This document shows, piece by piece, positions 46,600 through 55,403 of a DNA stretch of 64,000 nucleotides. The first letter of the stretch is position 1, and each line of letters opens with the position of its first letter. The translations under genes were made by a program, and so were the position numbers. The notes under the pieces were generated by a model, which was not told where the DNA came from, searched no databases, and saw only the letters and a list, made by a program, of their open reading frames with translations. Source of the stretch: Cupriavidus sp. D384 (lineage in GTDB: Bacteria; Pseudomonadota; Gammaproteobacteria; Burkholderiales; Burkholderiaceae). The stretch is from NCBI RefSeq assembly GCF_001652915.1, contig NZ_BBQI01000065.1, positions 1-64,000 of the forward strand. Direction: 5' to 3'.

Positions 46600-47454
46600 T
46601 CAGTCCACCCGGGCTCGCAGGTCGCTCTTGCGGATCAGTTGCAGCAGGGTGTCGGCCGGGCGCGACAGGCGCCGCGCGGCCAGCGTGATGAATTCGACCT
46701 CGGGCAGCGCGGGCAGGGCATCGACATTGACCGGGGGCACCAGCCCGCCGCCGGTCAGGTTCTGCGCCCGTACCGTGATGCCAAGGCCGCCGCGTGCCGC
46801 GGCAATGCAGCCCGAATGACTGCTGCTGGTGCAGACCACGCGCCAGCGCCAGCCGGCCGTTGCCAGGGTGTCGAGCACTACCGAGCGCGTGACGCTGGGC
46901 TCGTTGACCAGGATCAACGGCAGCGGTTGTCCCACATCGACCACGGTGCCCGGCCGCGCCAGCCATTCGAGCTGGCCGCGAAACAGCGGCACCCCGCGCC
47001 GCTCGCCTTCCCGCCGTTTGCCGATGATCAGGTCCAGCGTGCCGGCCTCGATCCATTCGTATAGCTTGCTGGTCATGCCGATCGTGATTTCCAGCTCCAC
47101 ATCGGGGTGCGTGGCGCGAAAGGCGGCCAGCACATTGGGCAGTGGCCCTTGCGCCAGGTCTTCGGAGCAGCCCAGCCGGACGCGGCCCTGCAGGCGCGGC
47201 GCGCTGAACTGCTGCTCGGCGCGCGCCAGCGATTCCAGGATCAGCCGGGCATGCACGAGCAGGGCCTCGCCATCGGGGGTGAGCGCCAGCGAATGGGTGT
47301 CGCGCACGAACAGGCGCCGATTGACGCTTTGTTCCAGCCGGCGAATGTGGTCACTGACCGACGATTGCGACAGGCCAAGCTGGCGGCCGGCATCGGTAAA
47401 GCTGTGCGCCGTAGCCACCGTGGCGAAGGTGCGGATCCAGACGGGATTGAGCAT
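46600..47454 (-). CDS. LysR-family transcriptional regulator
   Basis: A 284-residue LysR protein: N-terminal winged helix (residues 1-60, FATVATAHSFTDAGRQLGLSQSSVSDHIRRLE) and a co-inducer-binding domain from about residue 90. The start at 47454 gives the canonical MLNPVWIRTFATVA. Divergent from the MFS transporter gene with 131 nt between them, the usual layout in which LysR controls its neighbour. Confidence 0.92.
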   Translation of the reverse strand: MLNPVWIRTFATVATAHSFTDAGRQLGLSQSSVSDHIRRLEQSVNRRLFVRDTHSLALTPDGEALLVHARLILESLARAEQQFSAPRLQGRVRLGCSEDLAQGPLPNVLAAFRATHPDVELEITIGMTSKLYEWIEAGTLDLIIGKRREGERRGVPLFRGQLEWLARPGTVVDVGQPLPLILVNEPSVTRSVVLDTLATAGWRWRVVCTSSSHSGCIAAARGGLGITVRAQNLTGGGLVPPVNVDALPALPEVEFITLAARRLSRPADTLLQLIRKSDLRARVD

Positions 47455-47585
47455 CGCGGCATTGTGATCGGATTTGCCGATGGCAGTCAATAAATCCAGA
47501 GGGGTTCCCGATGGGGTGCCGGGTGCGTACCATGCTTGCACGGTTCGGGTTTCCCCGGACAGGCATCACCGCTGGATTTTTCCCA

Positions 47586-48998
47586 ATGAATACCGCTTCC
47601 GCCCCCGCCGCCAACCAGGCCTTTTCCCAGAAGGCCATGCTGTGGATCGTCTTCGCCGGCTTTTTCATGCAGACGCTGGACACCACGATCGTCAATACCG
47701 CGCTGCCATCGATGGCGCACAGCCTCGGCGAAAAGCCGCTCGACCTGAAACCTGTGGTGGTGGCCTACACGCTGACCATGGCGATGCTGACGCCGGCTTC
47801 GGGCTGGCTGGCCGACAAGTTTGGTACGCGGCGCGTCTATTTCAGCGCCATCCTGATCTTCGTGCTGGGTTCGGTGTTCTGCGCCACGGCCCATACGCTC
47901 ACGCAGCTCGTCATCGCGCGGGTGCTGCAGGGCGTGGGCGGCTCGATGCTGCTGCCGATTGGCCGGCTGGCCGTGCTGCGCAATATCCCGGGCGAGCAGT
48001 ACATTGCCGCGCTGGCGTTCGTGTCGATCGCCGGGCAGGTGGGGCCGATCTTCGGGCCGGTGCTGGGTGGCTGGCTGGTCCAGAGCGCGTCGTGGCACTG
48101 GATCTTCCTGATCAATGTGCCGGTGGGCCTGGTGGGGCTGTTTGCCGTACGCCGCTACCTGCCGGCGGGTGAAGCCGGCGCGGCGCCGCCGTTCGACTGG
48201 ATCGGGTGCGGCCTGCTGTCGCTGTGCATGGTCACGTTCTCGCTGGCGCTCGAAAACGGCGTACACAGCCCGTGGAGTGCCCTGCTGGCCGCCATCAGCA
48301 TCAGCAGTGCGCTGTTCTACATTCCACATGCGCGCCGCCATGCCACGCCGCTGTTCCGGCTGGCGCTGTTCCGCGAGCCCAACTTCACCGTGGGCCTGAT
48401 CGGCAACCTGGTCTGCCGGATCGGGTCGGGCGCGGTGCCGTTCCTGCTGCCGCTGCTGTTCCAGCTGCAGCTTGGCTATTCGCCGCTGCACTCGGGCATG
48501 ATGCTGCTGCCCGTGGCGATTGCCGGCACCATCTCCAAGCGCTGGATCGTGCCGCTGGTGAACCGCTTTGGCTACGACACGTTCCTGCTCGTCAACACGG
48601 TGATCGTGGGCGCATCCATCGCGTCGTTCTCGGCCATCTCGCCGGGCTGGCCGCTGGCCATGTCGATCGTGCAACTGGCCACCTTCGGTGCCGCCAATTC
48701 GATGCAGTTCGCGGCGATGAACAGCGTGACGCTGAAGGGGCTGACGCGCGAGGACGCCGGTAGCGGCAACAGCCTGTTCTCGATGGTGCAGATGCTGGCC
48801 ATCGGCCTGGGCGTCACCATCGGCGGCGGCCTGGTCAGCCTGTTCTCGGCAAAACTCGGCGTCGCGGCACCGGCCTACCGGCTGGCATTCCTGTCCGTGG
48901 GCATCATCACGCTGCTGTCCTCGCTGGTGTTCCGCCGGCTCGACGCCGAACGGCTGAATCCGAAAAGCGTGAAGCGGACAGCGGTGCAGGCGCGGTAG
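47586..48998 (+). CDS. MdtD-like MFS (DHA2) efflux transporter
   Basis: A 470-residue major facilitator with 12-14 helices. Close in length and sequence to E. coli MdtD: FFMQTLDTTIVNTALPSMA near the start, SGWLADKFGTRRVY (motif A), RVLQGVGGSMLLP (motif B) and GPVLGGWLV (motif C). Probably a proton-driven exporter; substrate unknown. ATG 47586 gives the family N-terminus. Likely controlled by the divergent LysR protein. Confidence 0.9.
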   Translation: MNTASAPAANQAFSQKAMLWIVFAGFFMQTLDTTIVNTALPSMAHSLGEKPLDLKPVVVAYTLTMAMLTPASGWLADKFGTRRVYFSAILIFVLGSVFCATAHTLTQLVIARVLQGVGGSMLLPIGRLAVLRNIPGEQYIAALAFVSIAGQVGPIFGPVLGGWLVQSASWHWIFLINVPVGLVGLFAVRRYLPAGEAGAAPPFDWIGCGLLSLCMVTFSLALENGVHSPWSALLAAISISSALFYIPHARRHATPLFRLALFREPNFTVGLIGNLVCRIGSGAVPFLLPLLFQLQLGYSPLHSGMMLLPVAIAGTISKRWIVPLVNRFGYDTFLLVNTVIVGASIASFSAISPGWPLAMSIVQLATFGAANSMQFAAMNSVTLKGLTREDAGSGNSLFSMVQMLAIGLGVTIGGGLVSLFSAKLGVAAPAYRLAFLSVGIITLLSSLVFRRLDAERLNPKSVKRTAVQAR

Positions 48999-49072
48999 GG
49001 GCGGCGGGACTCAGCCTTCGGACGGCGGCCAGCCGTCCGGCTTGCCGCGTTCCCGGAAACCCTTCGCGCGAC

Positions 49073-49444
49073 TTACTCCTCCACCCCGTTCTCACGCAGC
49101 ATCCGTTCGCATTCGTCCAGCATGTCGTGGGCGAAGGCCGACTGGTAGTTCGGGTCCAGCGCTTCCATCATCTCGTGGGATGCGTACAGGCCGGCTTCGC
49201 GCGAGAGCGTGGCGGCCAGCTGGCGGGCCAGCTGATCGCTCAGGTCCGATAGCAGCCGGCGTTCGGACAGCGCCAGCTGCAGCTTCGAGCGCGACAGCCA
49301 GTTGCCGGCCAGCGTGGCGCCCTGTGCCTCGGTCATCCATTGGCCGTGTTCGTAGAAGGCGGATAGCCTTTCGGCCATCAGCGCGAACATCAGGGCCTTG
49401 CGGGTGTTGAAATCGATACGCGGCGGCGGCGAGGCGGGGATCAT
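49073..49444 (-). CDS. small conserved-looking helical protein
   Basis: A 123-residue, predominantly helical, soluble protein: RIDFNTRKALMFALMAERLSAFYEH, then LSRSKLQLALSERRLLSDLSDQLARQLAATL and a C-terminal EMMEALDPNYQSAFAHDMLDECERML. No known motif. ATG 49444 is preferred because the sequence upstream lacks structure. It lies 58 nt downstream of the esterase gene on the same strand. Confidence 0.55.
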   Translation of the reverse strand: MIPASPPPRIDFNTRKALMFALMAERLSAFYEHGQWMTEAQGATLAGNWLSRSKLQLALSERRLLSDLSDQLARQLAATLSREAGLYASHEMMEALDPNYQSAFAHDMLDECERMLRENGVEE

Positions 49445-49502
49445 TTGCGAAAGTTCTGAATGGCGGGGCGCGCAATGGTAGCGCAATCCCCGCAGTGTCC
49501 TG

Positions 49503-50174
49503 TCAGCCGAAGCGCGCCTGCAGCCACGTGCCGATATCGGCAATTTCTTCCAGGCAGACAGAGTGGGGCATGTTGCCGTATGCGTGCCACGTTACCGGCT
49601 GGCCCCGTTCGGTGAGGAAATCGCGGGCGCGGGTGCCAAGGCCCAGGGGCACCACATCGTCGGCGGTGCCATGGGCGGCGAAGACCGGGGTGGCGGCGTT
49701 GGCCGGCGTGGCTTCGGCGGCGATCAGTTCGGGCGACGGGATATAGGTGGACAGCGCGATCACGCCGGCCAGTGCCTGCGGATGCGTCAGTGCCGTGGTG
49801 TAGGCGATGGCGCCGCCCTGCGAGAATCCGGCCAGCACGATGTTGGCGGCCGGAATGCCCCGGGCGTTTTCGCGGTCGATCAGGGCGCGGATGGCGTCGC
49901 GCGATTGCCCGATGCCTGCCACGTCGGCCTTGCGGCCGGCTTCGTCGAGCGAGTAGATGTCGTACCAGGCGGGCATGACATAGCCGCCGTTGCAGGTCAC
50001 CGGAATGGCCGGGGCATGCGGAAAGACAAAGCGCACGGCCAGCGTATCGGGCAAGCCCAGCTCGGGCACCACGGGAACGAAGTCGCTGCCGTCCGCGCCA
50101 AGCCCGTGCATCCAGATCACGGCGTGGGTCGGATTGGGGGCGGTTTCGATTTCAATCGCGGGCAGCAAGCTCAT
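49503..50174 (-). CDS. alpha/beta-hydrolase carboxylesterase/phospholipase
   Basis: A 223-residue serine hydrolase of the phospholipase/carboxylesterase family. Nucleophile elbow GFSQGG, Asp in GTADDVVP, His in NMPHSVC complete the triad; opening HAVIWMHGLGADGSDF supplies the oxyanion hole. No signal peptide, so cytosolic. Acts on short acyl esters or lysophospholipids in characterised relatives. Confidence 0.9.
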   Translation of the reverse strand: MSLLPAIEIETAPNPTHAVIWMHGLGADGSDFVPVVPELGLPDTLAVRFVFPHAPAIPVTCNGGYVMPAWYDIYSLDEAGRKADVAGIGQSRDAIRALIDRENARGIPAANIVLAGFSQGGAIAYTTALTHPQALAGVIALSTYIPSPELIAAEATPANAATPVFAAHGTADDVVPLGLGTRARDFLTERGQPVTWHAYGNMPHSVCLEEIADIGTWLQARFG

Positions 50175-50261
50175 GGCCGTTCCTGTAGATGCGGGAAAAC
50201 GGCCAGTATCGCACGGGCGCCGGGGCGTCCGTGCGACGGCTTGTCAGGCTTCCAGGCTGGG

Positions 50262-50564
50262 TCAGGCGGCCGTGGGAACGATCGGGATCGTGGCCAGGCC
50301 AGGGGTGCTGCGTGCCGGGGCCGATTGCAGCTGGGGCGTTCCGGGTTGCGGCGCCGACGCAAAGCGCCGGTCGGCCACGCCTTCCACGCCGGTGGCGTGT
50401 ACCTCTTCGAGGAAGGCGATCATGTTGCGGTAGTAATCGACTTGCATCTGCGCTTCAAGCAGGCGACGTTCTGCCTGGAAAAGCGTCAGCCTCATGTCTT
50501 GCAGTTCCTTCTCGGCGATCTTCTCTGGCGTCGGCGGACTGAACAAGTTTGCAAGCGAACGCAT
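50262..50564 (-). CDS. small coiled-coil protein of unknown function
   Basis: A 100-residue protein. GGGAGGT 7 nt before ATG 50564 makes the start secure. Residues 10-60 form a strong coiled coil (EKIAEKELQDMRLTLFQAERRLLEAQMQVDYYRNMIAFLEE); the rest is Ala/Pro/Gln-rich and disordered. I do not recognise it. It is divergent from the secreted CobN-like gene. Confidence 0.65.
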   Translation of the reverse strand: MRSLANLFSPPTPEKIAEKELQDMRLTLFQAERRLLEAQMQVDYYRNMIAFLEEVHATGVEGVADRRFASAPQPGTPQLQSAPARSTPGLATIPIVPTAA

Positions 50565-50680
50565 GGCAGTTACCTCCCGGGGCTGTCGTACGGCTGGTGA
50601 GTCGTTTCGGTTGTGTGCGCGCCATGCGGTCAAATATAGACGATCCGGCGCAAGGTACACGATGGGTCACCATGGTTCAT

Positions 50681-50785
50681 GTGGGGTCCCCCACAAGAAT
50701 GATTGCCGTCACCTGGATGGTGGGGTAGATTTACCGCCCATCAGCCGGGAAGTGCCTTGGGGTACGTCCCGGCTTTGTCTTTTTT
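50681..50785 (+). promoter_or_regulatory. structured leader with an orphan intrinsic terminator before the secreted cobN-like gene
   Basis: On the plus strand: a GTGGGG/CCCCAC palindrome (50681-50694), a stem-loop around 50715-50742 (GATGG/CCATC with inner GGTA/TACC), then a terminator with 8-bp stem AGCCGGGA (50743-50750) / TCCCGGCT (50767-50774), inner GTGCC/GGTAC stem, and T-rich tail to 50785. No plus-strand gene lies upstream to be terminated. It is therefore either a leader attenuator/riboswitch-like element of the downstream gene or the end of a small RNA. I could not match the cobalamin B12 box. Confidence 0.55.
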
Positions 50786-50987
50786 ACCTCCGGCCCTACG
50801 GTGAACTTGCCGATTGTGGCGAAAGCTGCCGTTTGAAAGCGTTATCACGGACTGGCCCGGCAAAAACTGTCATCGGTAAAAAAACCACAGACCGTCAGGA
50901 TCCTGCAACATCCGGGACAGACGCAGTCCGATGTGCATGACGGCCACATCACAGCCGGATGACAGGAGCGCCTGCCGGGCGGGTAGA

Positions 50988-53900
50988 ATGCCGCGCCGGC
51001 GTCTCTTCGTGCGCCGTCTTTACGCTTGCCTCCAAGCGTCTTTTCAAGCATTCCAGTCCGCTTCTGACGTGTCCGCGATGCCCGCCGCCTGCCAGCGCCT
51101 GCTGCCGTACCTTCTTGGCCTGTGCCTGATCCTGCCGATGCTGGCATGGGGCGCCCCGGTGCACGTGCTGGTGGTGGCCTCGCAAACGCACCTGCTACCG
51201 GCCGCCGCCGACGCATTCCGCGCCGCGCACGGCAACGACATCGCCGATTTCACGTTCGCGACGACCGCACCCGATGCCGGCACGCTGGCCCGGGCCGATG
51301 TCATCCAGACCTGGTTCGTACCCGGTGCCGTGCTGCGCCAGATGGCGCCGGGCGTGCGCCAGGCGCAAATGCGCGGCGCGATGCTGTCGGCCGCGCCCGC
51401 GGAGGTGGCCGAGGCGGCCTGGCACGTACGCACCGACGCTGCGCTGAACGCTGCCATGCAGCCCTACTGGGAAGCGGGCGGTGTCGATAACCTGGCCGCA
51501 GCGCTCGCTGTGGCCGTGGCGGCCCGGCAGCGCGCCGCCGGCATGACACCGATTGCCGTGCCACCGCCCAAGCCTGTGCCGGCGGCCGGCATCTATCATC
51601 CGCGCGCACCGCAACCGTTTGCGTCGCTGGCCGAATACCTGCGCTGGTATCGATCGGCCGGACTGGTGCGCGGCGATGCACCGCTGGTCGGTATTTCGTT
51701 CTATGCCACCAACTATCGCCAGCGCGACCTGGCGCACGTCGATGCACTGGTCGATGCGCTGCAGCGGCAGGGCATTGGCGCCGTGCCGGTCTTCGGCTGG
51801 CCGGTGTCGGGCCTGGATGCGCTGCTGACGCAGGACGGCGCCACGCCGTTGCGCGCACTGCTGGCCCTGAACCTGACGATTCCGCGTGCCGAAGACAAGG
51901 ACTGGCTGGCGCGCCACGGGCTGCACACCATCAACCTGATTGCCACGCGCGATAGCGCTGCGGCCTGGCATGCCGACATGCGCGGCATTGCGGGAGAGCG
52001 GCTGCCGTTGTTGCTGAACGCGCCCGAACGCAGCGGCGCCACGGAGCCATTGCTGTTCGCCACGCAGGAAGACCGCGACGGCGCGAAGGCGAGTGCCGCC
52101 GTGCCCGAGCGCGTGGATGCGGTGGTCGCACGCGTGCAGCGCTGGATCGCGCTGCAGGACAAACCGGCCGCGCAAAAGCATGTGGCAGTGCTCTACTACA
52201 ACAATCCGCCGGGGCGGGGCAATATTGGCGCGAGCTATCTGGCAACGCTGCCCACGCTCACGCAGATCCTGCGGCGGCTCCAGGCGGCCGGCTACGACAC
52301 CGGGCGCGACCTGCCCGATACGGCCACGCTGACCGCGCTGCTGGAGGCCAACGGCCGCAATGTGGAAACCTGGTCGCCCGGCGAACTGGACCGCATGGTT
52401 CGCGCCGGACACGTCAAGCTGGTGCCGCTGGCGCAATACCGCCGCTGGTTCGATGCCTTGCCCGCGCCGTTCCGCGAATCCGTGCTGCGCGCCTGGGGCC
52501 CGCCGGAACGCAATCCGCTGATGCGCGCGCACGATGCGCATGGCGCGCCGGCTTTCGTGGTGCCGGGGCTGTTCTTCGGCAATGTCTTCGTCGGCCCGCA
52601 ACCGCTGCGCTCCACGTTTGACCGGGCGATGGACGCCGCGCACGACACGATCACGCCCCCGCCGCATTCGTATGTGGCCGCCTACCTGTGGTACCGCCAT
52701 GCCTTTGGCGCCGATGCCGTGGTGCATGTGGGCCGCCACGGCACGCTGGAATGGCTGCCCGGCAAGCAGGTGGGGCAGTCTGGCGACGATGCGTCGGAGG
52801 CCCTGCTGGGCGACCTGCCGAATGCGTATATCTACATCCAGGATGGCGGCGGCGAGGCCATCCAGGCCAGGCGCCGCAGCGCGGCTGTGCTGGTGAGCCA
52901 TCTGGCGCCGCTGCTGGCGGCCGCAGGGCAGGCGCCGGCGCTGGCATCGCTCGACGAAGCGATCGAGCAGGCCGATGCGACGCGAGACAGCGCGCCGGAA
53001 CTGTCCGAGCAGTACCGGAAGCAGGCGCTGGAACAGATCCGGGCGCTGAAGCTCGACCAGCAACTGGCACTGGACACCCGGGCGCCGTGGGACACCATCG
53101 AGCCGGTCGTGCATGCGTTCCTGCACAAGGTGGAGGCCGAGCCGATGCCGCTGGGTATCCACGTGCTGGGCCAGATGCCGGCACAAGCCGACCAGACCGA
53201 CGCGCTGGCGATGATGCTTGGCGCCCGGACCCGGGCCGATGCGGCCCCGTTGCACGCATGGGCCGCCGATCTGGTGGCTGGCCGCCAACCGGCCCTGGCG
53301 GACGGTGCCGGCGACGATACGCGCCGCGCCCTGGATGCCGGCCGCCAATGGCTGGCCGACCTGCGTGCATCGCCCCAGGCCGAACTGGACGGCCTGGTCA
53401 CGGTGCTGGCCGGCCGCTACCTGCCCAGTGGCCCGCTGGGCGACCCCGTGCGGGTTGCAGACAGCCTGCCCACGGGCCGCAACCTGCATGCCTTCGACGG
53501 GGCCCGCATTCCCACGCGTGCCGCCTGGACGCTGGGCAAGACGATGGCCGGGCAGACGCTGGAGCGTTTTCGGCGCGAGCACGGCACATGGCCGGAATCG
53601 CTGTCGATGGTGCTCTGGTACGGCGAAACGGAACGCCACCAGGGGGCAATGGAAGCCGAGGCGCTTTACCTGATGGGCGTGGAGCCGGTGTGGAATGCGC
53701 GCGGCAACGTGGAGGATGTGCGGCTGATTCCTGACGCCGAATTGGGCCGGCCGCGCGTGAACGTGCTGCTGACCACGTCCGGCATCTACCGCGACGGGTT
53801 TGGCGACAAGATCGCGCTGCTGGACAAGGCTGCCCGGCTGGCTGCCGCCGCTGGTAATAATGCAATTAGCCGCCATGACCGGGACGTCGCCGCGGAGTTG

Positions 53901-55070
53901 GCCCGGCAGGGCGTGGAGCCGGAGCAGGCCGGCAGGCTGGCACGGGCACGCGTGTTCGCGGCCAAGCCGGGCAATTACGCGATTGGCGTGCAGCAGATGG
54001 TGGAGCAGAGCCGCGACGCGCAGGGACCGCCTGACGGCCTTGCCCGCCAGTACCTGCGCTACATGAACTTCGCGTATTCGGCCGATGGCTGGGGTGAATC
54101 GGCGCCCGCAGCGCTGGCCAGCCACCTGAAATCGAACCAGGCCGTGCTGTTTTCGCGCACCAGCACGCTCTACGGGGCGCTGGACAACGATGACACCTAC
54201 CAGTATGCGGGCGGGCTGACGGCCGCCACACGGGTGGTCAGCGGCACGGCGCCGCCACTGTGGCTGCACAACCTGCGCCGCGAGGGGCAGACGCAGACCG
54301 TCGATGCGCGCACGTGGCTGGCTACCGAACTCAACGCGCGCCAGTGGAATCCGAAGTGGATCGCCGCGATGCAGCGCTCGGGCTACGCGGGCGCCCGCGA
54401 GATGTACAAGGAAGTGGAGCACCTGTACGGCTTTCAGGCCACCGTGCCCGAGCAGATGCCCGGCGCGTTCTGGCAGAAGACCTACGACGTCTATGTGGCC
54501 GACAAGCTCGGCATGGGCATGGATGCGTTCTTCCGCTCGGCCAATCCGCACGCGCAGCAGGGCATTCTGGCGCGCCTGCTGGAAGTGGACCGCCAGGGCA
54601 GCTACCGCTTTACCGATGCCGAGCGTCGCGAACTGCTGCGCCAGTACGCCGAAAGCGTGCAGCGCGACGGGCTGTCGTGCACGGCCAATACCTGCGGCAA
54701 CCCGGTGCTGATGGCGCATATCGCACGGCAGGGCAGGGCTGCCCGGATCGACATGAAGGCACTGGGGCGGGAACTGGCCGATGCGGTGGTGGGGCCGGCC
54801 GGGCCGGGTGCAAAGGCGGCGTCGACCCGGCCAGTGGAGGCGAAGGTGGCGCCGGTGCGGCCGGAGCCTGCAGCGCCTGCCGAGCCGCCCGCTCCAGCTG
54901 TCGCGCAGGCGGATACCAGACATGTGACCGGCCAGCGGCTGGCGCCCCAGGCCATGCCGGTAGCGGCAGCGCCCGCCGAGCGTGCGCGGCACCTGGCGTT
55001 TGCGCTGGCATTGGCGGCGCTGACCATCGGCGCCGGAGCCTACGCCGGGTGGCGCCGGGGCAGACGCTAG
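50988..55070 (+). CDS. secreted, C-terminally membrane-anchored CobN-like chelatase
   Basis: About 1330-1360 residues, a CobN/BchH-type large chelatase subunit. Unlike the CobN encoded downstream it has an N-terminal signal sequence (hydrophobic core LPYLLGLCLILPMLAWGA, from the Met at 51078) and, after a Pro/Ala-rich linker, a single C-terminal helix (LAFALALAALTIGAGAYAGW) followed by RRGRR. This predicts a periplasmic body anchored in the inner membrane. Core motif HVGRHGTLEWLPGK and the GYAGAREM region are retained. This is the layout of Bacteroidetes HmuS, involved in removing metal from haem. Start uncertain: ATG 50988, 50931 or 51078. 333 nt separate it from cobW. Confidence 0.82.
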   Translation: MPRRRLFVRRLYACLQASFQAFQSASDVSAMPAACQRLLPYLLGLCLILPMLAWGAPVHVLVVASQTHLLPAAADAFRAAHGNDIADFTFATTAPDAGTLARADVIQTWFVPGAVLRQMAPGVRQAQMRGAMLSAAPAEVAEAAWHVRTDAALNAAMQPYWEAGGVDNLAAALAVAVAARQRAAGMTPIAVPPPKPVPAAGIYHPRAPQPFASLAEYLRWYRSAGLVRGDAPLVGISFYATNYRQRDLAHVDALVDALQRQGIGAVPVFGWPVSGLDALLTQDGATPLRALLALNLTIPRAEDKDWLARHGLHTINLIATRDSAAAWHADMRGIAGERLPLLLNAPERSGATEPLLFATQEDRDGAKASAAVPERVDAVVARVQRWIALQDKPAAQKHVAVLYYNNPPGRGNIGASYLATLPTLTQILRRLQAAGYDTGRDLPDTATLTALLEANGRNVETWSPGELDRMVRAGHVKLVPLAQYRRWFDALPAPFRESVLRAWGPPERNPLMRAHDAHGAPAFVVPGLFFGNVFVGPQPLRSTFDRAMDAAHDTITPPPHSYVAAYLWYRHAFGADAVVHVGRHGTLEWLPGKQVGQSGDDASEALLGDLPNAYIYIQDGGGEAIQARRRSAAVLVSHLAPLLAAAGQAPALASLDEAIEQADATRDSAPELSEQYRKQALEQIRALKLDQQLALDTRAPWDTIEPVVHAFLHKVEAEPMPLGIHVLGQMPAQADQTDALAMMLGARTRADAAPLHAWAADLVAGRQPALADGAGDDTRRALDAGRQWLADLRASPQAELDGLVTVLAGRYLPSGPLGDPVRVADSLPTGRNLHAFDGARIPTRAAWTLGKTMAGQTLERFRREHGTWPESLSMVLWYGETERHQGAMEAEALYLMGVEPVWNARGNVEDVRLIPDAELGRPRVNVLLTTSGIYRDGFGDKIALLDKAARLAAAAGNNAISRHDRDVAAELARQGVEPEQAGRLARARVFAAKPGNYAIGVQQMVEQSRDAQGPPDGLARQYLRYMNFAYSADGWGESAPAALASHLKSNQAVLFSRTSTLYGALDNDDTYQYAGGLTAATRVVSGTAPPLWLHNLRREGQTQTVDARTWLATELNARQWNPKWIAAMQRSGYAGAREMYKEVEHLYGFQATVPEQMPGAFWQKTYDVYVADKLGMGMDAFFRSANPHAQQGILARLLEVDRQGSYRFTDAERRELLRQYAESVQRDGLSCTANTCGNPVLMAHIARQGRAARIDMKALGRELADAVVGPAGPGAKAASTRPVEAKVAPVRPEPAAPAEPPAPAVAQADTRHVTGQRLAPQAMPVAAAPAERARHLAFALALAALTIGAGAYAGWRRGRR

Positions 55071-55087
55071 TAGCCGTGGATGCGCTG

Positions 55088-55252
55088 GCCCTCTCCCCCG
55101 CCCCTCTCCCGCCGTGCGGGAGAGGGGAGAACAACCTCGGTTTTGTCGAAGACCGCGGCGGGTTTTGCTCCGCTTTCCCGCAACGTCGGATTTGTCGATG
55201 GCGGGTTTTGCTCCCCTCTCCCGCGAGCGGGAGAGGGGTTGGGGGAGAGGGC
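55088..55252. repeat. composite intergenic palindromic element
   Basis: An outer inverted repeat GCCCTCTCCCCC (55088-55099) / GGGGGAGAGGGC (55241-55252) encloses two perfect 12-bp hairpins CCCCTCTCCCGC/GCGGGAGAGGGG (55101-55127 and 55213-55238) and a direct repeat in which TTTGTCGA and GGCGGGTTTTGCTC recur (55142-55170 and 55191-55213). This is the structure of a dispersed REP/BIME-like element. The remainder of 55071-55403 shows no gene. Confidence 0.8.
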
Positions 55253-55403
55253 GCGGCGCATCAGGTGAAGACCCGTCGTGGATTGCACCGCTGGCCCTCG
55301 CCTCCGGGCGGGATAGCAGACAGCCCATCGCCACACGCAAATAGACAGCCCCCGCCGATCTCCGTATCCTGATCGCCTTCGCAAATTCCGCCTGAGCCCC
55401 AGC

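Noticed and set aside
50640-50710. Fur box upstream of the secreted cobN-like gene
   Set aside because: Only a short AATGATTG-like match was seen, without the inverted partner.
50570-50930. Cobalamin riboswitch upstream of the secreted cobN-like gene
   Set aside because: The B12 box and the conserved core segments could not be found; a few GGTGAA and GCTGCC words near 50800-50832 are not enough.
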